NCBI RefSeq assembly: GCF_900102365.1
Contig: NZ_FOIN01000028.1
Location: 1-33,646, forward strand
Direction: 5' to 3'
Length of the DNA stretch: 33,646 bases
Origin: Thomasclavelia cocleata
GTDB taxonomy: Bacteria > Bacillota_I > Bacilli_A > Erysipelotrichales > Coprobacillaceae
Shown: in pieces, positions 22,385-30,403 of the stretch
Layout of the letters: the number at the start of each line of letters is the position of its first letter
How positions within the stretch are numbered: position 1 is the first letter of the stretch
Position numbers and translations under genes: made by a program
The notes under the pieces: generated by a model
The model's input: the letters and a program-made list of their open reading frames with translations, nothing else
Told to the model about the DNA's origin: nothing
The model's database searches: none

Positions 22385-22507
22385 AAAGTAGGTTTTATAA
22401 AGGATTGAACCCCTAGTTGTAAATACAGGCTTTGTGAAACATGATGGTTATAACATTTAGAAGTTATTTATCGTCAATATAAAGATATTGGAAAGGAAGG
22501 ATTATAA

Positions 22508-22996
22508 ATGAAAAGAATTATTAGAAAAAATACTTTTGAAACTAACTCTAGTTCATCACATTCGTTTTCGATTTGTATTAAAGATAAAAAAATATCTCAC
22601 CCCAAGGAAATTAACTTTGAGGCACATGAATTTCATAATTATCCATTTGATGGCGACGATATGAGTTCAATGCAAGGTAGAGCAAATTATCTTTATTCTA
22701 TAGCTATTCAATGTTTTATGGAAAATAAATTAAAAGAGGCGTTACAAAAAGCATTACCTAATACTAAGTTAAAGTTTGAACACGAATATAGAGAAATAAA
22801 AAATACCTATTTAATTAATCATCAAGCACAATATGCGGGGTCAGATCTCTTAGACAGAGTCTTGGAAGATAGTGTCTTATTAATAAACTACTTATTGGAT
22901 GATAAAACAGATGTACTGATTACAGGAGACTATGATTATTCAGGTGTAACTGGCGGAAATGATCGATTTGTAATCGGTGATGTTAAATATGAATAA
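22508..22996 (+). CDS. FETNSSS-motif protein 1, 162 aa
   Basis: A GGAAAGGAAGG site precedes the ATG. The N-terminus, KRIIRKNTFETNSSSSHSF, is nearly the same as that of the next gene. I recall the motif 'NTFETNSSSxHS' from many phage and mobile-element hypothetical proteins, with no known function. The rest differs from its neighbour: a Tyr/His-rich middle, helices around 55-85, and an acidic Gly-containing end (ITGDYDYSGVTGGNDRF). Strong conservation limited to the N-terminus suggests a recognition tag or active centre located there. A radical SAM gene follows the second copy. Confidence 0.65.
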   Translation: MKRIIRKNTFETNSSSSHSFSICIKDKKISHPKEINFEAHEFHNYPFDGDDMSSMQGRANYLYSIAIQCFMENKLKEALQKALPNTKLKFEHEYREIKNTYLINHQAQYAGSDLLDRVLEDSVLLINYLLDDKTDVLITGDYDYSGVTGGNDRFVIGDVKYE

Positions 22997-23011
22997 TTAA
23001 GGAGAAAATTA

Positions 23012-23392
23012 ATGAAGAAAATAATTAGAAATAACACTTTTGAGACAAATAGTAGCTCTACTCACAGTTTAACAATGTGCCTGAAATCAGATTATGAAGC
23101 ATGGCAACGTGGAGAAGTTGTTTCAACTGAGAATGTATACCTATATAAAGGTGACAAAACGTTTATAACTATTGACGAAGCTCTTGATTTTATTAAAACA
23201 GAAGAATACTACAAAAACAAAATTAAAGACTATAATTTAACCGACAAGAAATCAATTAGAATATTATTAGATGATTTGGATTTTGGGTTTTATGATGATG
23301 ATAATTATGAATTAGAAAAATTCTATGATGAATTTACAACTTCTTCAGGTGAAATTGTTGTGGCATTTGGAGAATATGGTTATGACGGTTAG
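23012..23392 (+). CDS. FETNSSS-motif protein 2, 126 aa
   Basis: An AAGGAG site lies 7 nt before the ATG. The N-terminus KKIIRNNTFETNSSSTHSL is shared with the preceding gene; the remainder is acidic (DDLDFGFYDDDNYELEKF) and unrelated at sight. Its end overlaps the start of the radical SAM gene by 11 nt, implying translational coupling. The shared N-terminal motif and the coupling raise the possibility that these are substrates or partners of the radical SAM enzyme. This is a hypothesis only. Confidence 0.65.
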   Translation: MKKIIRNNTFETNSSSTHSLTMCLKSDYEAWQRGEVVSTENVYLYKGDKTFITIDEALDFIKTEEYYKNKIKDYNLTDKKSIRILLDDLDFGFYDDDNYELEKFYDEFTTSSGEIVVAFGEYGYDG

Positions 23393-24296
23393 TTTATTGC
23401 GAACATATAGAAATGGCAATGCAAATATTGAATTATATACTGATGGAACAAGAATATGTCAAACAGAAGATAAAGAATTTAATTTTAAAATGCCAATGAA
23501 CATGGACATTAAAGTGACTAATTGTTGCACGTTTGGATGTGACATGTGTCACGAAAACTCATCCCCAGAAGGTAAACATGCACCACTAGAAAACTTTGAT
23601 TTTATCAATAGTTGGGTATCTGGTTCTGAAGCAGCGCTCGGCGGTGGAATGTTGACTAGTTACCCACATTTAGATGAATTGCTAGAAAAGTTATATAAAA
23701 AAGGAATTGTTACTAATGCTACTTTTCATCAAGATGAATTTGTATCTAATATAGATAAGATAAAGTCTTGGCAAGAAAAAGGATATCTTCATGGAATTGG
23801 AGTATCTTTTATAAAAGAATCAGAATGTTTGAAAGAAGTATATGGTGAGGTAGAAAATGTGGTATTCCATGTTATTGCAGGATTAGTTGACTACAAAGAA
23901 TTATCATATTTAATCAATAATTTTTCTAATCCAAAAGTATTAATTTTAGGTTATAAACATTTTCGACGAGGAAATAAGTTATATGAAAAAAATGGAGTTG
24001 AAATAGAAAATAGAATCATTAAATTAAGTAGAAACATCGATTGGTTATTTAAAAATTTTAAGGTAGTTAGCTTTGATAATTTAGCTTTAACTCAACTAAA
24101 TGTACGTAGATGGATTTCAGATTCTGCATGGGATAAGTTTTACCAAGGAGAAGAAGGATCTTCTAATATGTATGTAGATGCAGTTGAAGGTAAGTTTGCT
24201 CGAAACAGTACATCAACTAAGAGGTATAAGCTAACAAATAACATTGAAGAAATGTTTGATGTAATTAAAAAACAAGAAAGGAATGAACAATTATAA
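23382..24296 (+). CDS. Radical SAM protein
   Basis: The start at ATG 23382 is chosen because GGAG (23369-23372) is 9 nt upstream; ATG 23376 is too close and a further upstream ATG at 23325 lacks a site. The [4Fe-4S]-binding CxxxCxxC motif is in TNCCTFGCDMCHENSS. Then come ALGGGMLTSYPHLDELLEKL, resembling the GGE/GG-type SAM-contacting strand, and TIM-barrel-like alternation. No SPASM cysteine cluster is visible in the C-terminal part. The 304-aa size suits a compact radical SAM enzyme acting on RNA, peptide or small molecule. The substrate is unknown. Confidence 0.85.
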   Translation: MTVSLLRTYRNGNANIELYTDGTRICQTEDKEFNFKMPMNMDIKVTNCCTFGCDMCHENSSPEGKHAPLENFDFINSWVSGSEAALGGGMLTSYPHLDELLEKLYKKGIVTNATFHQDEFVSNIDKIKSWQEKGYLHGIGVSFIKESECLKEVYGEVENVVFHVIAGLVDYKELSYLINNFSNPKVLILGYKHFRRGNKLYEKNGVEIENRIIKLSRNIDWLFKNFKVVSFDNLALTQLNVRRWISDSAWDKFYQGEEGSSNMYVDAVEGKFARNSTSTKRYKLTNNIEEMFDVIKKQERNEQL

Positions 24297-25057
24297 ATAA
24301 TATATTAAAAACAACAGAGCAAACTCCTATCGAGATTGCTTTAGGAATAGATGAAAACGGTATGACAACTGCCAGAAAGTTGTATGATTTTTTAGAATTA
24401 GCACCAACGCAATTTGCAAGATGGGCTAAAAAGAACATAGAGAAGAATATATTTTATGATGAGAACAAGGATTGGTGGGGGTTCGACATCATGTCGAGCG
24501 GTAATAAATGTAAAGATTATAAGCTAACAACAGACTTTGCCAAACACTTATCTATGGAATCTCATTCGGTTAGAGGAAAAGAAGCAAGAGATTATTTTGT
24601 AACAGTTGAAAATAAAGCACGTGATACTCAATTGCAGTTACAGAATTTATCACCCGAACTAAGATTATTGATTTCACTAGAACTAAAACAAAATGAACAT
24701 GAAAAACAACTTAAACAAGTCAAAGATGATGTTAAGGGTATTAGAGAAGTTGTAGCTATTGATCACACATCATGGCGAGATGAAACTAATAAGTTGTTAC
24801 GAAAAATAAGTACAAGTTCAAATGGTGAAGTATCTTTTAAGGATGTTAGAAATGAGTCTTATAAACTTCTTGAACGTAGAATGGGAGTTAATTTGCCAAC
24901 AAGATTGACTAACAAACGTAGAAGAATGTTAGAAGAAGGTGTCTGCAAATCTAAAATAGAAAGAACAAATAGTTTAGATGTTATTGCAGATGATAAAAAA
25001 CTAATTGAAGGATATATAGCAATTGTTAAAGAAATAGCTATTAAATATGGTTTGTAA
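24293..25057 (+). CDS. AntA/AntB antirepressor with ORF6C domain, start codon unclear
   Basis: Family-like sequence begins 23 codons before the first ATG (24362): ATA AAT AAT followed by ILKTTEQTPIEIALGIDENG, closely resembling the usual N-terminus of AntA/AntB proteins, which I recall as MNN-L-K-TTEQTPIE. An in-frame TGA lies at 24284, so the gene would need to start at ATT 24290 or ATA 24293 behind AAAGGA, or at the poorly placed ATG 24362. The AntA/AntB domain (ARKLYDFLELAPTQFARWAK, DYKLTTDFAKHLSMES, GKEARDYFVTVE) is followed by a coiled coil and an ORF6C-like end. Either a start-codon mutation or non-AUG initiation has occurred. Confidence 0.85.
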   Translation: MNNILKTTEQTPIEIALGIDENGMTTARKLYDFLELAPTQFARWAKKNIEKNIFYDENKDWWGFDIMSSGNKCKDYKLTTDFAKHLSMESHSVRGKEARDYFVTVENKARDTQLQLQNLSPELRLLISLELKQNEHEKQLKQVKDDVKGIREVVAIDHTSWRDETNKLLRKISTSSNGEVSFKDVRNESYKLLERRMGVNLPTRLTNKRRRMLEEGVCKSKIERTNSLDVIADDKKLIEGYIAIVKEIAIKYGL

Positions 25058-25058
25058 A

Positions 25059-25670
25059 ATGGAACAGAAATTTAGAGCATTTTATCAGGGCGATATTGAA
25101 GATTACTATGATCTAACATTTTACTCTCAAGTTATTGAGGGTGAAATGTGGTTTGTTTGCAATAAAGATTCAGACATTAAATTTGAAGCATCGTATGTTT
25201 TTGGTGGTGAAGATTGGGTTATAAACATGTGTACTGGATTAACAGATTTGAATGATGAATTAATATATGAGGGTGATATTTTACCTTTTGAATTATCAAA
25301 TAAAACATTTGAATATTATTATATAAAATATGATGATGAAAATTGTCAATTTAAAGCTGTAAATAAATGTGATACAAATATTATTCATCACGATATGTGG
25401 GGAAACTCATCAGTTGCTGGGAATATTCACTGCAATAAAATTCTTCTTGATAATTTGGATTTGCCACAAATCGGATCATTAGCAATGATTAAAACATCTG
25501 GCGAAAGTATCTATTTATCAAACAAATGGTATAGAAATAATGAAAATCTGCAAAATGACATTGATAAAGCATATTACTCGCTAAAAAACATAGTTGAGAA
25601 ACTTAATAAAGAAATCTTTACACTTAAATCAAGAAATATATTTCAAAGAATTTTCAGAAAATATGAATAA
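25059..25670 (+). CDS. YopX-like phage protein, 203 aa
   Basis: The ATG at 25059 follows the previous stop by one base; an in-frame ATG at 25047 overlaps it. No good ribosome site is present, so translation is likely coupled. The N-terminus KFRAFYQGDIEDYYD and the segment NMCTGLTDLNDELIYEGDIL match the YopX pattern ('TGLkDknGkeIYEGDil'). An additional Trp-rich strand and a helical basic tail follow. YopX proteins are small beta-barrel phage proteins of unknown function. Confidence 0.75.
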   Translation: MEQKFRAFYQGDIEDYYDLTFYSQVIEGEMWFVCNKDSDIKFEASYVFGGEDWVINMCTGLTDLNDELIYEGDILPFELSNKTFEYYYIKYDDENCQFKAVNKCDTNIIHHDMWGNSSVAGNIHCNKILLDNLDLPQIGSLAMIKTSGESIYLSNKWYRNNENLQNDIDKAYYSLKNIVEKLNKEIFTLKSRNIFQRIFRKYE

Positions 25671-25685
25671 AGGAGAAAATTTATA

Positions 25686-25856
25686 ATGGACGTTGTTGTA
25701 ACTACAATTGGGTACGTTATAGGAGTTGGTGGGATTGTTTGTGCAATCATAAAGATATGTCAAGAAAAACATGATAATTCTAAATATATGATTATCATGA
25801 TGGCTTGTGTTGCCATTATATATATTACAAATTTGATTGCCGAATCAATTAGATAA
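25686..25856 (+). CDS. Small two-span membrane protein, 56 aa
   Basis: AAAGGAG lies 9 nt before the ATG. The 56-aa product has two hydrophobic stretches (about 3-24, VVVTTIGYVIGVGGIVCAII, and 36-50, MIIMMACVAIIYITN) joined by a polar KICQEKHDNSKY loop. The size and two spans resemble holin-like or small regulatory membrane proteins, but no family is recognised and no endolysin is nearby. Confidence 0.6.
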   Translation: MDVVVTTIGYVIGVGGIVCAIIKICQEKHDNSKYMIIMMACVAIIYITNLIAESIR

Positions 25857-25891
25857 AAGAACTGTTTTAATTAAAAGGATGGTATAAATAT

Positions 25892-26422
25892 ATGAAGAAT
25901 GTTAACAAAAAACTTCAATACTTAATAAGCTTTAAAACATATAAGGACATTTGCGATATGTATTCAAAAATACAAAATAATGTACCGCTCTATATTGTCG
26001 AATCGTTATATGTAAACGCAGTAGATGAAGTGCTTAAGGAATATAATTGTAATACTCTAACCGAAGGAAATCTTAGTTGGGGGAGAGGGCACGTATATGC
26101 AAGAGACAAATTAATCAAAAAGCTATTATATTGGCTTGAAGATAAAGAAGAAATTAATAATTCAAAGGAGAAAAGAGAGCAAATGAAAACACTAAATGAA
26201 AGAATGGAAGAGTTTTTAAATAATTATTATGACTTGAAGAAAAATAGAATAATTGATAAATATAATGAATTAATAACACAAGCAAAAGAAAAATCTAACA
26301 AAGAAGCAGCAACTAAATTAATTCAAAAAATAGCATCCAATTCATACAAAATAGATGTTAGTAAAATTAAAAATTGTTTGCCAGATGGTTATGCTGAAAA
26401 TGAGTTATCTATTGCTATTTAA
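25892..26422 (+). CDS. Hypothetical helical protein, 176 aa
   Basis: An AAAAGGATGG site precedes the ATG. The protein is charged and almost wholly helical: residues 1-60 mixed, then a long Lys/Glu coiled-coil-like region (about 85-150; KEKREQMKTLNERMEEFLNN). No signal peptide, membrane segment or catalytic motif is seen. The C-terminal PDGYAENELS may be a small cap. No function is assigned. It is followed closely by a 62-aa gene and the GHKL-like gene, likely one transcript. Confidence 0.6.
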   Translation: MKNVNKKLQYLISFKTYKDICDMYSKIQNNVPLYIVESLYVNAVDEVLKEYNCNTLTEGNLSWGRGHVYARDKLIKKLLYWLEDKEEINNSKEKREQMKTLNERMEEFLNNYYDLKKNRIIDKYNELITQAKEKSNKEAATKLIQKIASNSYKIDVSKIKNCLPDGYAENELSIAI

Positions 26423-26467
26423 GGGCTTAAGTTAATAGATAAAAACAATGAAGAAGTTAAATTATGT

Positions 26468-26656
26468 TTGTCGGAGGAAGATAAAACTGCACTATCAAGA
26501 TTAGCTACATTAAAAAATACTGAATTGGGTAATTTAAATGAATTACTAAGCCAGGTCAAAATGTTAATATTAACATGTGAAAGTGACCATGACTTTAAAG
26601 AAATTTTGACTGCTTACAATATAATTGACAAAACAACTGGGAGATTGATTGTCTAA
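26468..26656 (+). CDS. Hypothetical protein, 62 aa
   Basis: The only start available is TTG at 26468; the ribosome site is poor and the frame is open for some codons upstream. The product is small, acidic and helical (LSRLATLKNTELGNLNELLS). Its TAA overlaps the ATG of the GHKL-like gene by one base, suggesting that it is coexpressed with it, perhaps as a partner. Real coding is likely because the frame is open and coupled, but the start is uncertain. Confidence 0.45.
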   Translation: MSEEDKTALSRLATLKNTELGNLNELLSQVKMLILTCESDHDFKEILTAYNIIDKTTGRLIV

Positions 26657-27882
26657 TGTCTGAAGTCTATGAATTAAGTTTGAGTAAAAATTATGTAAGT
26701 AGTTGGACAATTAGTGATGCAATAAGAGAGATTCTTCAAAACGCAATTGATAGTGAAAAAGATGGTCATAAAATGTATGTAAATTATGATGTAGAAAATG
26801 AAGAGTTGTTAATTGGGAATAAACATACATATATTGATAAAAGTACTCTAATTCTTGGAATTGGTGATAAAACTAATAATAATAAAATGATCGGCGGAAA
26901 TGCTGAAGGATATAAATTAGCATTAGTGGTCTTATTAAGAAATAATCACAATGTTGTTATTTCTAATAGCGAATATTTATGGGAACCTTACTTTGAATAT
27001 TCTGATACTTTTAATACAGAATTATTAAAAGTTAAATCAACAAAATGTTTAGATAATAATAATCTAGAATTTAAAATTAATAACATTTCATCATTAGTAT
27101 TTGAAGATTTAAAAAATGATTTTCCTTGTATAGAAAATGATTTTGGAAAGGTAATTAATACAGTTAATGGACAAATTCTATTAGATATGAAATTCAAAGG
27201 GAAGATGTTCGTTGAGGGTTTATATGTACAATCAGATGACAACTTTCAATTTGGATATAATTTTAATGCATGTGAAGTTAAATTGGATCGTGATAGAAAG
27301 GCTATTAACTATTATGATTTAAAAAAATTAACTGCAAAAGCAGCAATTACGGTAGAAGAATGTAATGATGAAATTTACAAACAGATAGTTAGAAGTAGTA
27401 CCGATACTTCGAAAATAGCCGACATAATAGATTTTTTAGATGATGACTTTGCAAAAGAATTTACTGCAAAATTTTATGAGGAAAATAAACTTGATGATGA
27501 TGTTATGGTAGCTACTTCTGGTGTAGGAAAATTATTAGAAAAAGAGGGGTACAAAACATTTGAATCTAATGAAAATGTATCAGCTATTGTAGCTAAAGCA
27601 AAAGATAAAGAGGATATATTAGATGAGGCTAAAGATAAAATGAGAAAACAATCAAATGAATCAAGTGCTTGGTCAGAATTTGAAGACTCTAATACCAGAA
27701 GAATACTTAGATTATTATATAAAATACAAAATAAATTATCTAAAAGTGAACATGACGAACTATATGATATTGCAATTGATGTATCTGATTACAGTTTTAA
27801 ATACATTCAAGAGGTTGTAAAAGATAGTTTGCCAGAGTGTTTGGAAGATAAATATATTAATGAAAGGTTAGAGGAGTGTTAG
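26656..27882 (+). CDS. GHKL-type ATP-binding protein, 408 aa
   Basis: The start overlaps the preceding stop by one base. The N-terminal part carries GHKL (Hsp90/MutL/histidine kinase) landmarks: the N-box AIREILQNAIDSEKDG (E and N that bind Mg-ATP) and GIGDKTNNNKMIGGNAEGYK, resembling the G1/G2 boxes. A beta-rich middle domain follows, then charged helices (about 300-345) and an end helical bundle. There is no H-box or receiver domain, so it is not a conventional sensor kinase. It may act like MORC or phage ATPases that remodel DNA or proteins. The role is unknown. Confidence 0.7.
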   Translation: MSEVYELSLSKNYVSSWTISDAIREILQNAIDSEKDGHKMYVNYDVENEELLIGNKHTYIDKSTLILGIGDKTNNNKMIGGNAEGYKLALVVLLRNNHNVVISNSEYLWEPYFEYSDTFNTELLKVKSTKCLDNNNLEFKINNISSLVFEDLKNDFPCIENDFGKVINTVNGQILLDMKFKGKMFVEGLYVQSDDNFQFGYNFNACEVKLDRDRKAINYYDLKKLTAKAAITVEECNDEIYKQIVRSSTDTSKIADIIDFLDDDFAKEFTAKFYEENKLDDDVMVATSGVGKLLEKEGYKTFESNENVSAIVAKAKDKEDILDEAKDKMRKQSNESSAWSEFEDSNTRRILRLLYKIQNKLSKSEHDELYDIAIDVSDYSFKYIQEVVKDSLPECLEDKYINERLEEC

Positions 27883-28059
27883 ATGTATTATAAATTTACT
27901 TGTAATATGACATGTACTGGCAAGGGGTATGTTGAAGCTGATTCATTAGAAGATGCAAAGCAAAAAATATTAACTGGCTGTTACGATGATATTTATGATG
28001 AGACTGATCACAAAATTGCTGAAATAGTTGCAATCGAGAAAGATGATTGTGAACAATAA
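27883..28059 (+). CDS. Small DpnD/PcfM-like protein, 58 aa
   Basis: ATG follows the GHKL gene's stop directly, with GAGGAG 8 nt upstream. The pattern FTCNMTCTGKGYVEADSLED and AKQKILTGCYDDIY resembles DpnD/PcfM-type small beta-alpha proteins ('v.v.EA.s.eeA'), a family of unknown function in mobile elements. The assignment is by pattern only. It contains four Cys. It is too short for most gene callers' default cutoffs, but its coupling and ribosome site are good. Confidence 0.55.
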   Translation: MYYKFTCNMTCTGKGYVEADSLEDAKQKILTGCYDDIYDETDHKIAEIVAIEKDDCEQ

Positions 28060-28118
28060 TAGTTGTGATTTGTATGTTGATTTAACAAAAAAATGGATTA
28101 ACTAACGAAGAAGTTAAA

Positions 28119-28238
28119 ATGGTAAACAAATTAGTCAAAAAAACAGGTGTTTTATTCTATGAGTTAACTATTAGCTATCTAGAGTTTAAGAAACTAGGTG
28201 AATTATTTAACGATAATATTAATGAAAGTGAGAATTAA
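28119..28238 (+). CDS. Possible 39-aa peptide
   Basis: ATG at 28119 with a weak GAAG site. The frame extends a few codons upstream with protein-like sequence (GLTNEEVKMVNKLVKK), but its earlier start appears lost: ATG GAT TAA in the neighbouring frame sits just there. The peptide is helical and polar. This may be a decaying small gene. Confidence 0.3.
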   Translation: MVNKLVKKTGVLFYELTISYLEFKKLGELFNDNINESEN

Positions 28239-28261
28239 AATGGAGATTTAAAGGAGTCTAA

Positions 28262-29017
28262 ATGGATAAAACAAAATTAGGAAATCGTATGAAAGAATAC
28301 GAAAATCAATCACAAACAAAGCTGTTAAGAAGATTGCCTGTTATTATTCGTGTTGATGGCAAAGCTTTCCATACATTTACTAAAGGTCTAAATAAACCGT
28401 TTGATATAGACTTTTGTGATGTTATGAAGCATACAATGAAAAAATTATGTCAACAAATTCAAGGATGCGTTTTGGCTTATTGTCAAAGCGATGAGATAAC
28501 ACTTGTTTTAGTAGACTATAAAAATATCAACAGCGATGCTTGGTTTGATAATAAAGTTCAAAAAATGGTTTCAACAAGTGCAGCTTTAGCCACTTTATAT
28601 TTCAATCAAGAAGTTGAATCAAAAAATTGTTTTAGTGCGGTATATTTTCCAGATGAAGAAAATTTATGGGAAAAGAGATGCTTTAAAGCTTCATTTGATT
28701 CAAGGGCATTTAATTTGCCTAAGCATGAAGTTGTGAACTGCTTGATTTGGAGACAACAGGATGCTATTAGAAATAGTATTCAAGCATTGGCTCAATCTAG
28801 ATTCTCACATAATGAAATGCAAGGCTTGAATTGTGATGAATTAAAAGAGAAACTGTCTGTTGAGGAAGGTGTTCATTGGGATAAATTACCCAATGAATTA
28901 CAAAGAGGTGTTTGTTGTATTAAAGATGGTGATGGAAATTGGGTTATTGATTATAACATACCATTATTTACAGATGAAAGAGATTATATTAACAATTTAG
29001 TTATGCTAGAACAATAG
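28262..29017 (+). CDS. Thg1-like protein: 3'-5' RNA polymerase (tRNA-His guanylyltransferase family)
   Basis: AAAGGAG lies 6 nt before the ATG. Landmarks are IIRVDGKAFHTFTKG (metal-binding D32 and glycine) and LAYCQSDEITLVL (D77, E78), the two-metal catalytic set of the Thg1 family, plus FNQEVES and FKASFDSRAFNLP and WRQQDAIRNSIQALAQ (nucleotide and tRNA contacts). Thg1 adds G to tRNA-His; bacterial and phage Thg1-like proteins add templated nucleotides to 5'-truncated tRNAs in the reverse direction. At 251 aa the length is normal. It begins the compact NAD operon, 9 nt before the nicotinamidase gene, and could repair tRNAs cut by host defence nucleases. The latter is inference. Confidence 0.92.
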   Translation: MDKTKLGNRMKEYENQSQTKLLRRLPVIIRVDGKAFHTFTKGLNKPFDIDFCDVMKHTMKKLCQQIQGCVLAYCQSDEITLVLVDYKNINSDAWFDNKVQKMVSTSAALATLYFNQEVESKNCFSAVYFPDEENLWEKRCFKASFDSRAFNLPKHEVVNCLIWRQQDAIRNSIQALAQSRFSHNEMQGLNCDELKEKLSVEEGVHWDKLPNELQRGVCCIKDGDGNWVIDYNIPLFTDERDYINNLVMLEQ

Positions 29018-29026
29018 GAGAAAGAA

Positions 29027-29557
29027 ATGAAAAAGAAATTATTAATTGTGGTGGATATGCAAAATGACTTTATTGATGGTTCTTTGGGAACAAATGAAGC
29101 TAGGGCAATTTTACCAAATGTTATAGATAAAATTAAAGAATATAAAGACAAGCCTGATTCAAGAATAGTATTTACTTTAGATACACATAACGAGAATTAT
29201 CTCAATACAAACGAAGGTATAAATTTACCAATAATTCATTGTATTAAGGGGAGCTATGGTTGGTGTTTGAATGGAGAAATATTAAAATTAATTAAACCTA
29301 AACCAAAACAATTATTTGAAAAGAAAACATTTGGGTCAGTAAAATTAGCTCAATATGTAAAAAAACATCAGTTTACTGATATTGAAATTGTTGGATTATG
29401 TACTGATATCTGTGTAGTAAGTAACGCATTGCTAATTAAGACGTTCTGTCCAGAAATACATATTGTTATTAATTCAAAGTGTTGTGCTGGAACAACTTCA
29501 GAAAATCATAAATATGCACTTAAAACAATAAATTCCTGCCAAATAGAGGTGATATAA
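29027..29557 (+). CDS. pncA: Nicotinamidase/isochorismatase-family hydrolase
   Basis: TAGGAGAAAG precedes the ATG. The 176-aa protein shows the cysteine-hydrolase fold: VVDMQNDFIDGSL with catalytic D10, a metal-site-like region LDTHNEN (D52, H54) and H71, a lysine in FEKKTFGS (about K99/K100), and the nucleophile region VGLCTDICVVSNAL (C129). These fit nicotinamidase, which converts nicotinamide to nicotinate. Its position directly before Prs-like and NAMPT-like genes and upstream of NAD synthetase supports a role in NAD metabolism rather than isochorismate hydrolysis. With NadE it would allow a deamidated route back to NAD+. Confidence 0.85.
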   Translation: MKKKLLIVVDMQNDFIDGSLGTNEARAILPNVIDKIKEYKDKPDSRIVFTLDTHNENYLNTNEGINLPIIHCIKGSYGWCLNGEILKLIKPKPKQLFEKKTFGSVKLAQYVKKHQFTDIEIVGLCTDICVVSNALLIKTFCPEIHIVINSKCCAGTTSENHKYALKTINSCQIEVI

Positions 29558-29558
29558 A

Positions 29559-30389
29559 ATGATTTTAATTAATGATAGTAAATTAAAACTAAATCATTTT
29601 CCTGATGGCACATTACATTTAACTCCTTCATGCGAAATTAAAACAGTTAATATTATCAAATGGTATTATGAAAATGAAGAAGAATTAATTGCTTTAATTT
29701 ATATTACAAATTATTTAAAAGAGCATGGTGGAAAAGAAAATGAATTACATATGCCATATATTCCTAACGCAAGAATGGATAGAATCAAGACAAAGAGAGA
29801 TGTATTTACATTAAAATATTTCGCCAATATTATAAATTCATTAGGATTTAAAAAAGTGCTATCAATTGATCCACATTCGCCAGTTAGCGAAGCTTTGATT
29901 GATAATTTATATTTACTTGACTTAAATGTATTTGTAAGACGACTTATATTAAGAGATATTAATATTAACGAAAATATTAATGAAGATGACTTAATTGTTT
30001 ATTTCCCCGATAATGGGGCTAGTAAAAAATACGAAGATTTATTTCGTGGGTTTAAAACTTGTTATGGAGTAAAACATCGTGATTGGACAAGCGGGAAAAT
30101 TATGGGGCTTGAAATAATTACAAACGAAATTGATTTGAAAGACAAGACCGTATTAATGTTTGATGATATTTGTAGTTATGGTGGATCAATGTATTATGGT
30201 GCAAATAAATTAAAAGAACTTGGAGCAAAAAAGATTTATGCTTATGTAAGTCATTGCGAAAATAGTATTTTAGATAGAGAAAGAGGAACTTTAATTAAAT
30301 CACTGGAAGATGGCACAGTAGAAAGACTGTTTACTACTAATAGTTTATTTACTGGAAAACACGAGAAAATTGAAGTTATAAAGGTTTAA
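29559..30389 (+). CDS. PRPP-synthetase-like enzyme, candidate ADP-ribose pyrophosphate synthetase (NARP1 Adps)
   Basis: GAGGTG within the preceding gene serves as ribosome site. Landmarks of the Prs family: FPDGT (14-18), the flexible-loop region MPYIPNARMDRIK (65-77), metal-binding IDPHSP (D104, H106), and the PRPP loop VLMFDDICSYGGSM (198-211). At 276 aa it is shorter than the roughly 315-aa bacterial Prs. In the published NARP1 pathway, a phage Prs homologue (Adps) pyrophosphorylates ADP-ribose rather than ribose-5-phosphate. The gene pair with a NAMPT-like enzyme and no adenylyltransferase fits NARP1; ordinary PRPP supply for NAMPT (NARP2-like) is the alternative. Confidence 0.9.
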   Translation: MILINDSKLKLNHFPDGTLHLTPSCEIKTVNIIKWYYENEEELIALIYITNYLKEHGGKENELHMPYIPNARMDRIKTKRDVFTLKYFANIINSLGFKKVLSIDPHSPVSEALIDNLYLLDLNVFVRRLILRDININENINEDDLIVYFPDNGASKKYEDLFRGFKTCYGVKHRDWTSGKIMGLEIITNEIDLKDKTVLMFDDICSYGGSMYYGANKLKELGAKKIYAYVSHCENSILDRERGTLIKSLEDGTVERLFTTNSLFTGKHEKIEVIKV

Positions 30390-30403
30390 GAAAGGAAAAT
30401 GAA

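Noticed and set aside
25686-25856. Holin identity for the 56-aa two-span protein
   Set aside because: Topology is compatible, but no endolysin or other lysis gene occurs in the window, so it is left as a small membrane protein.
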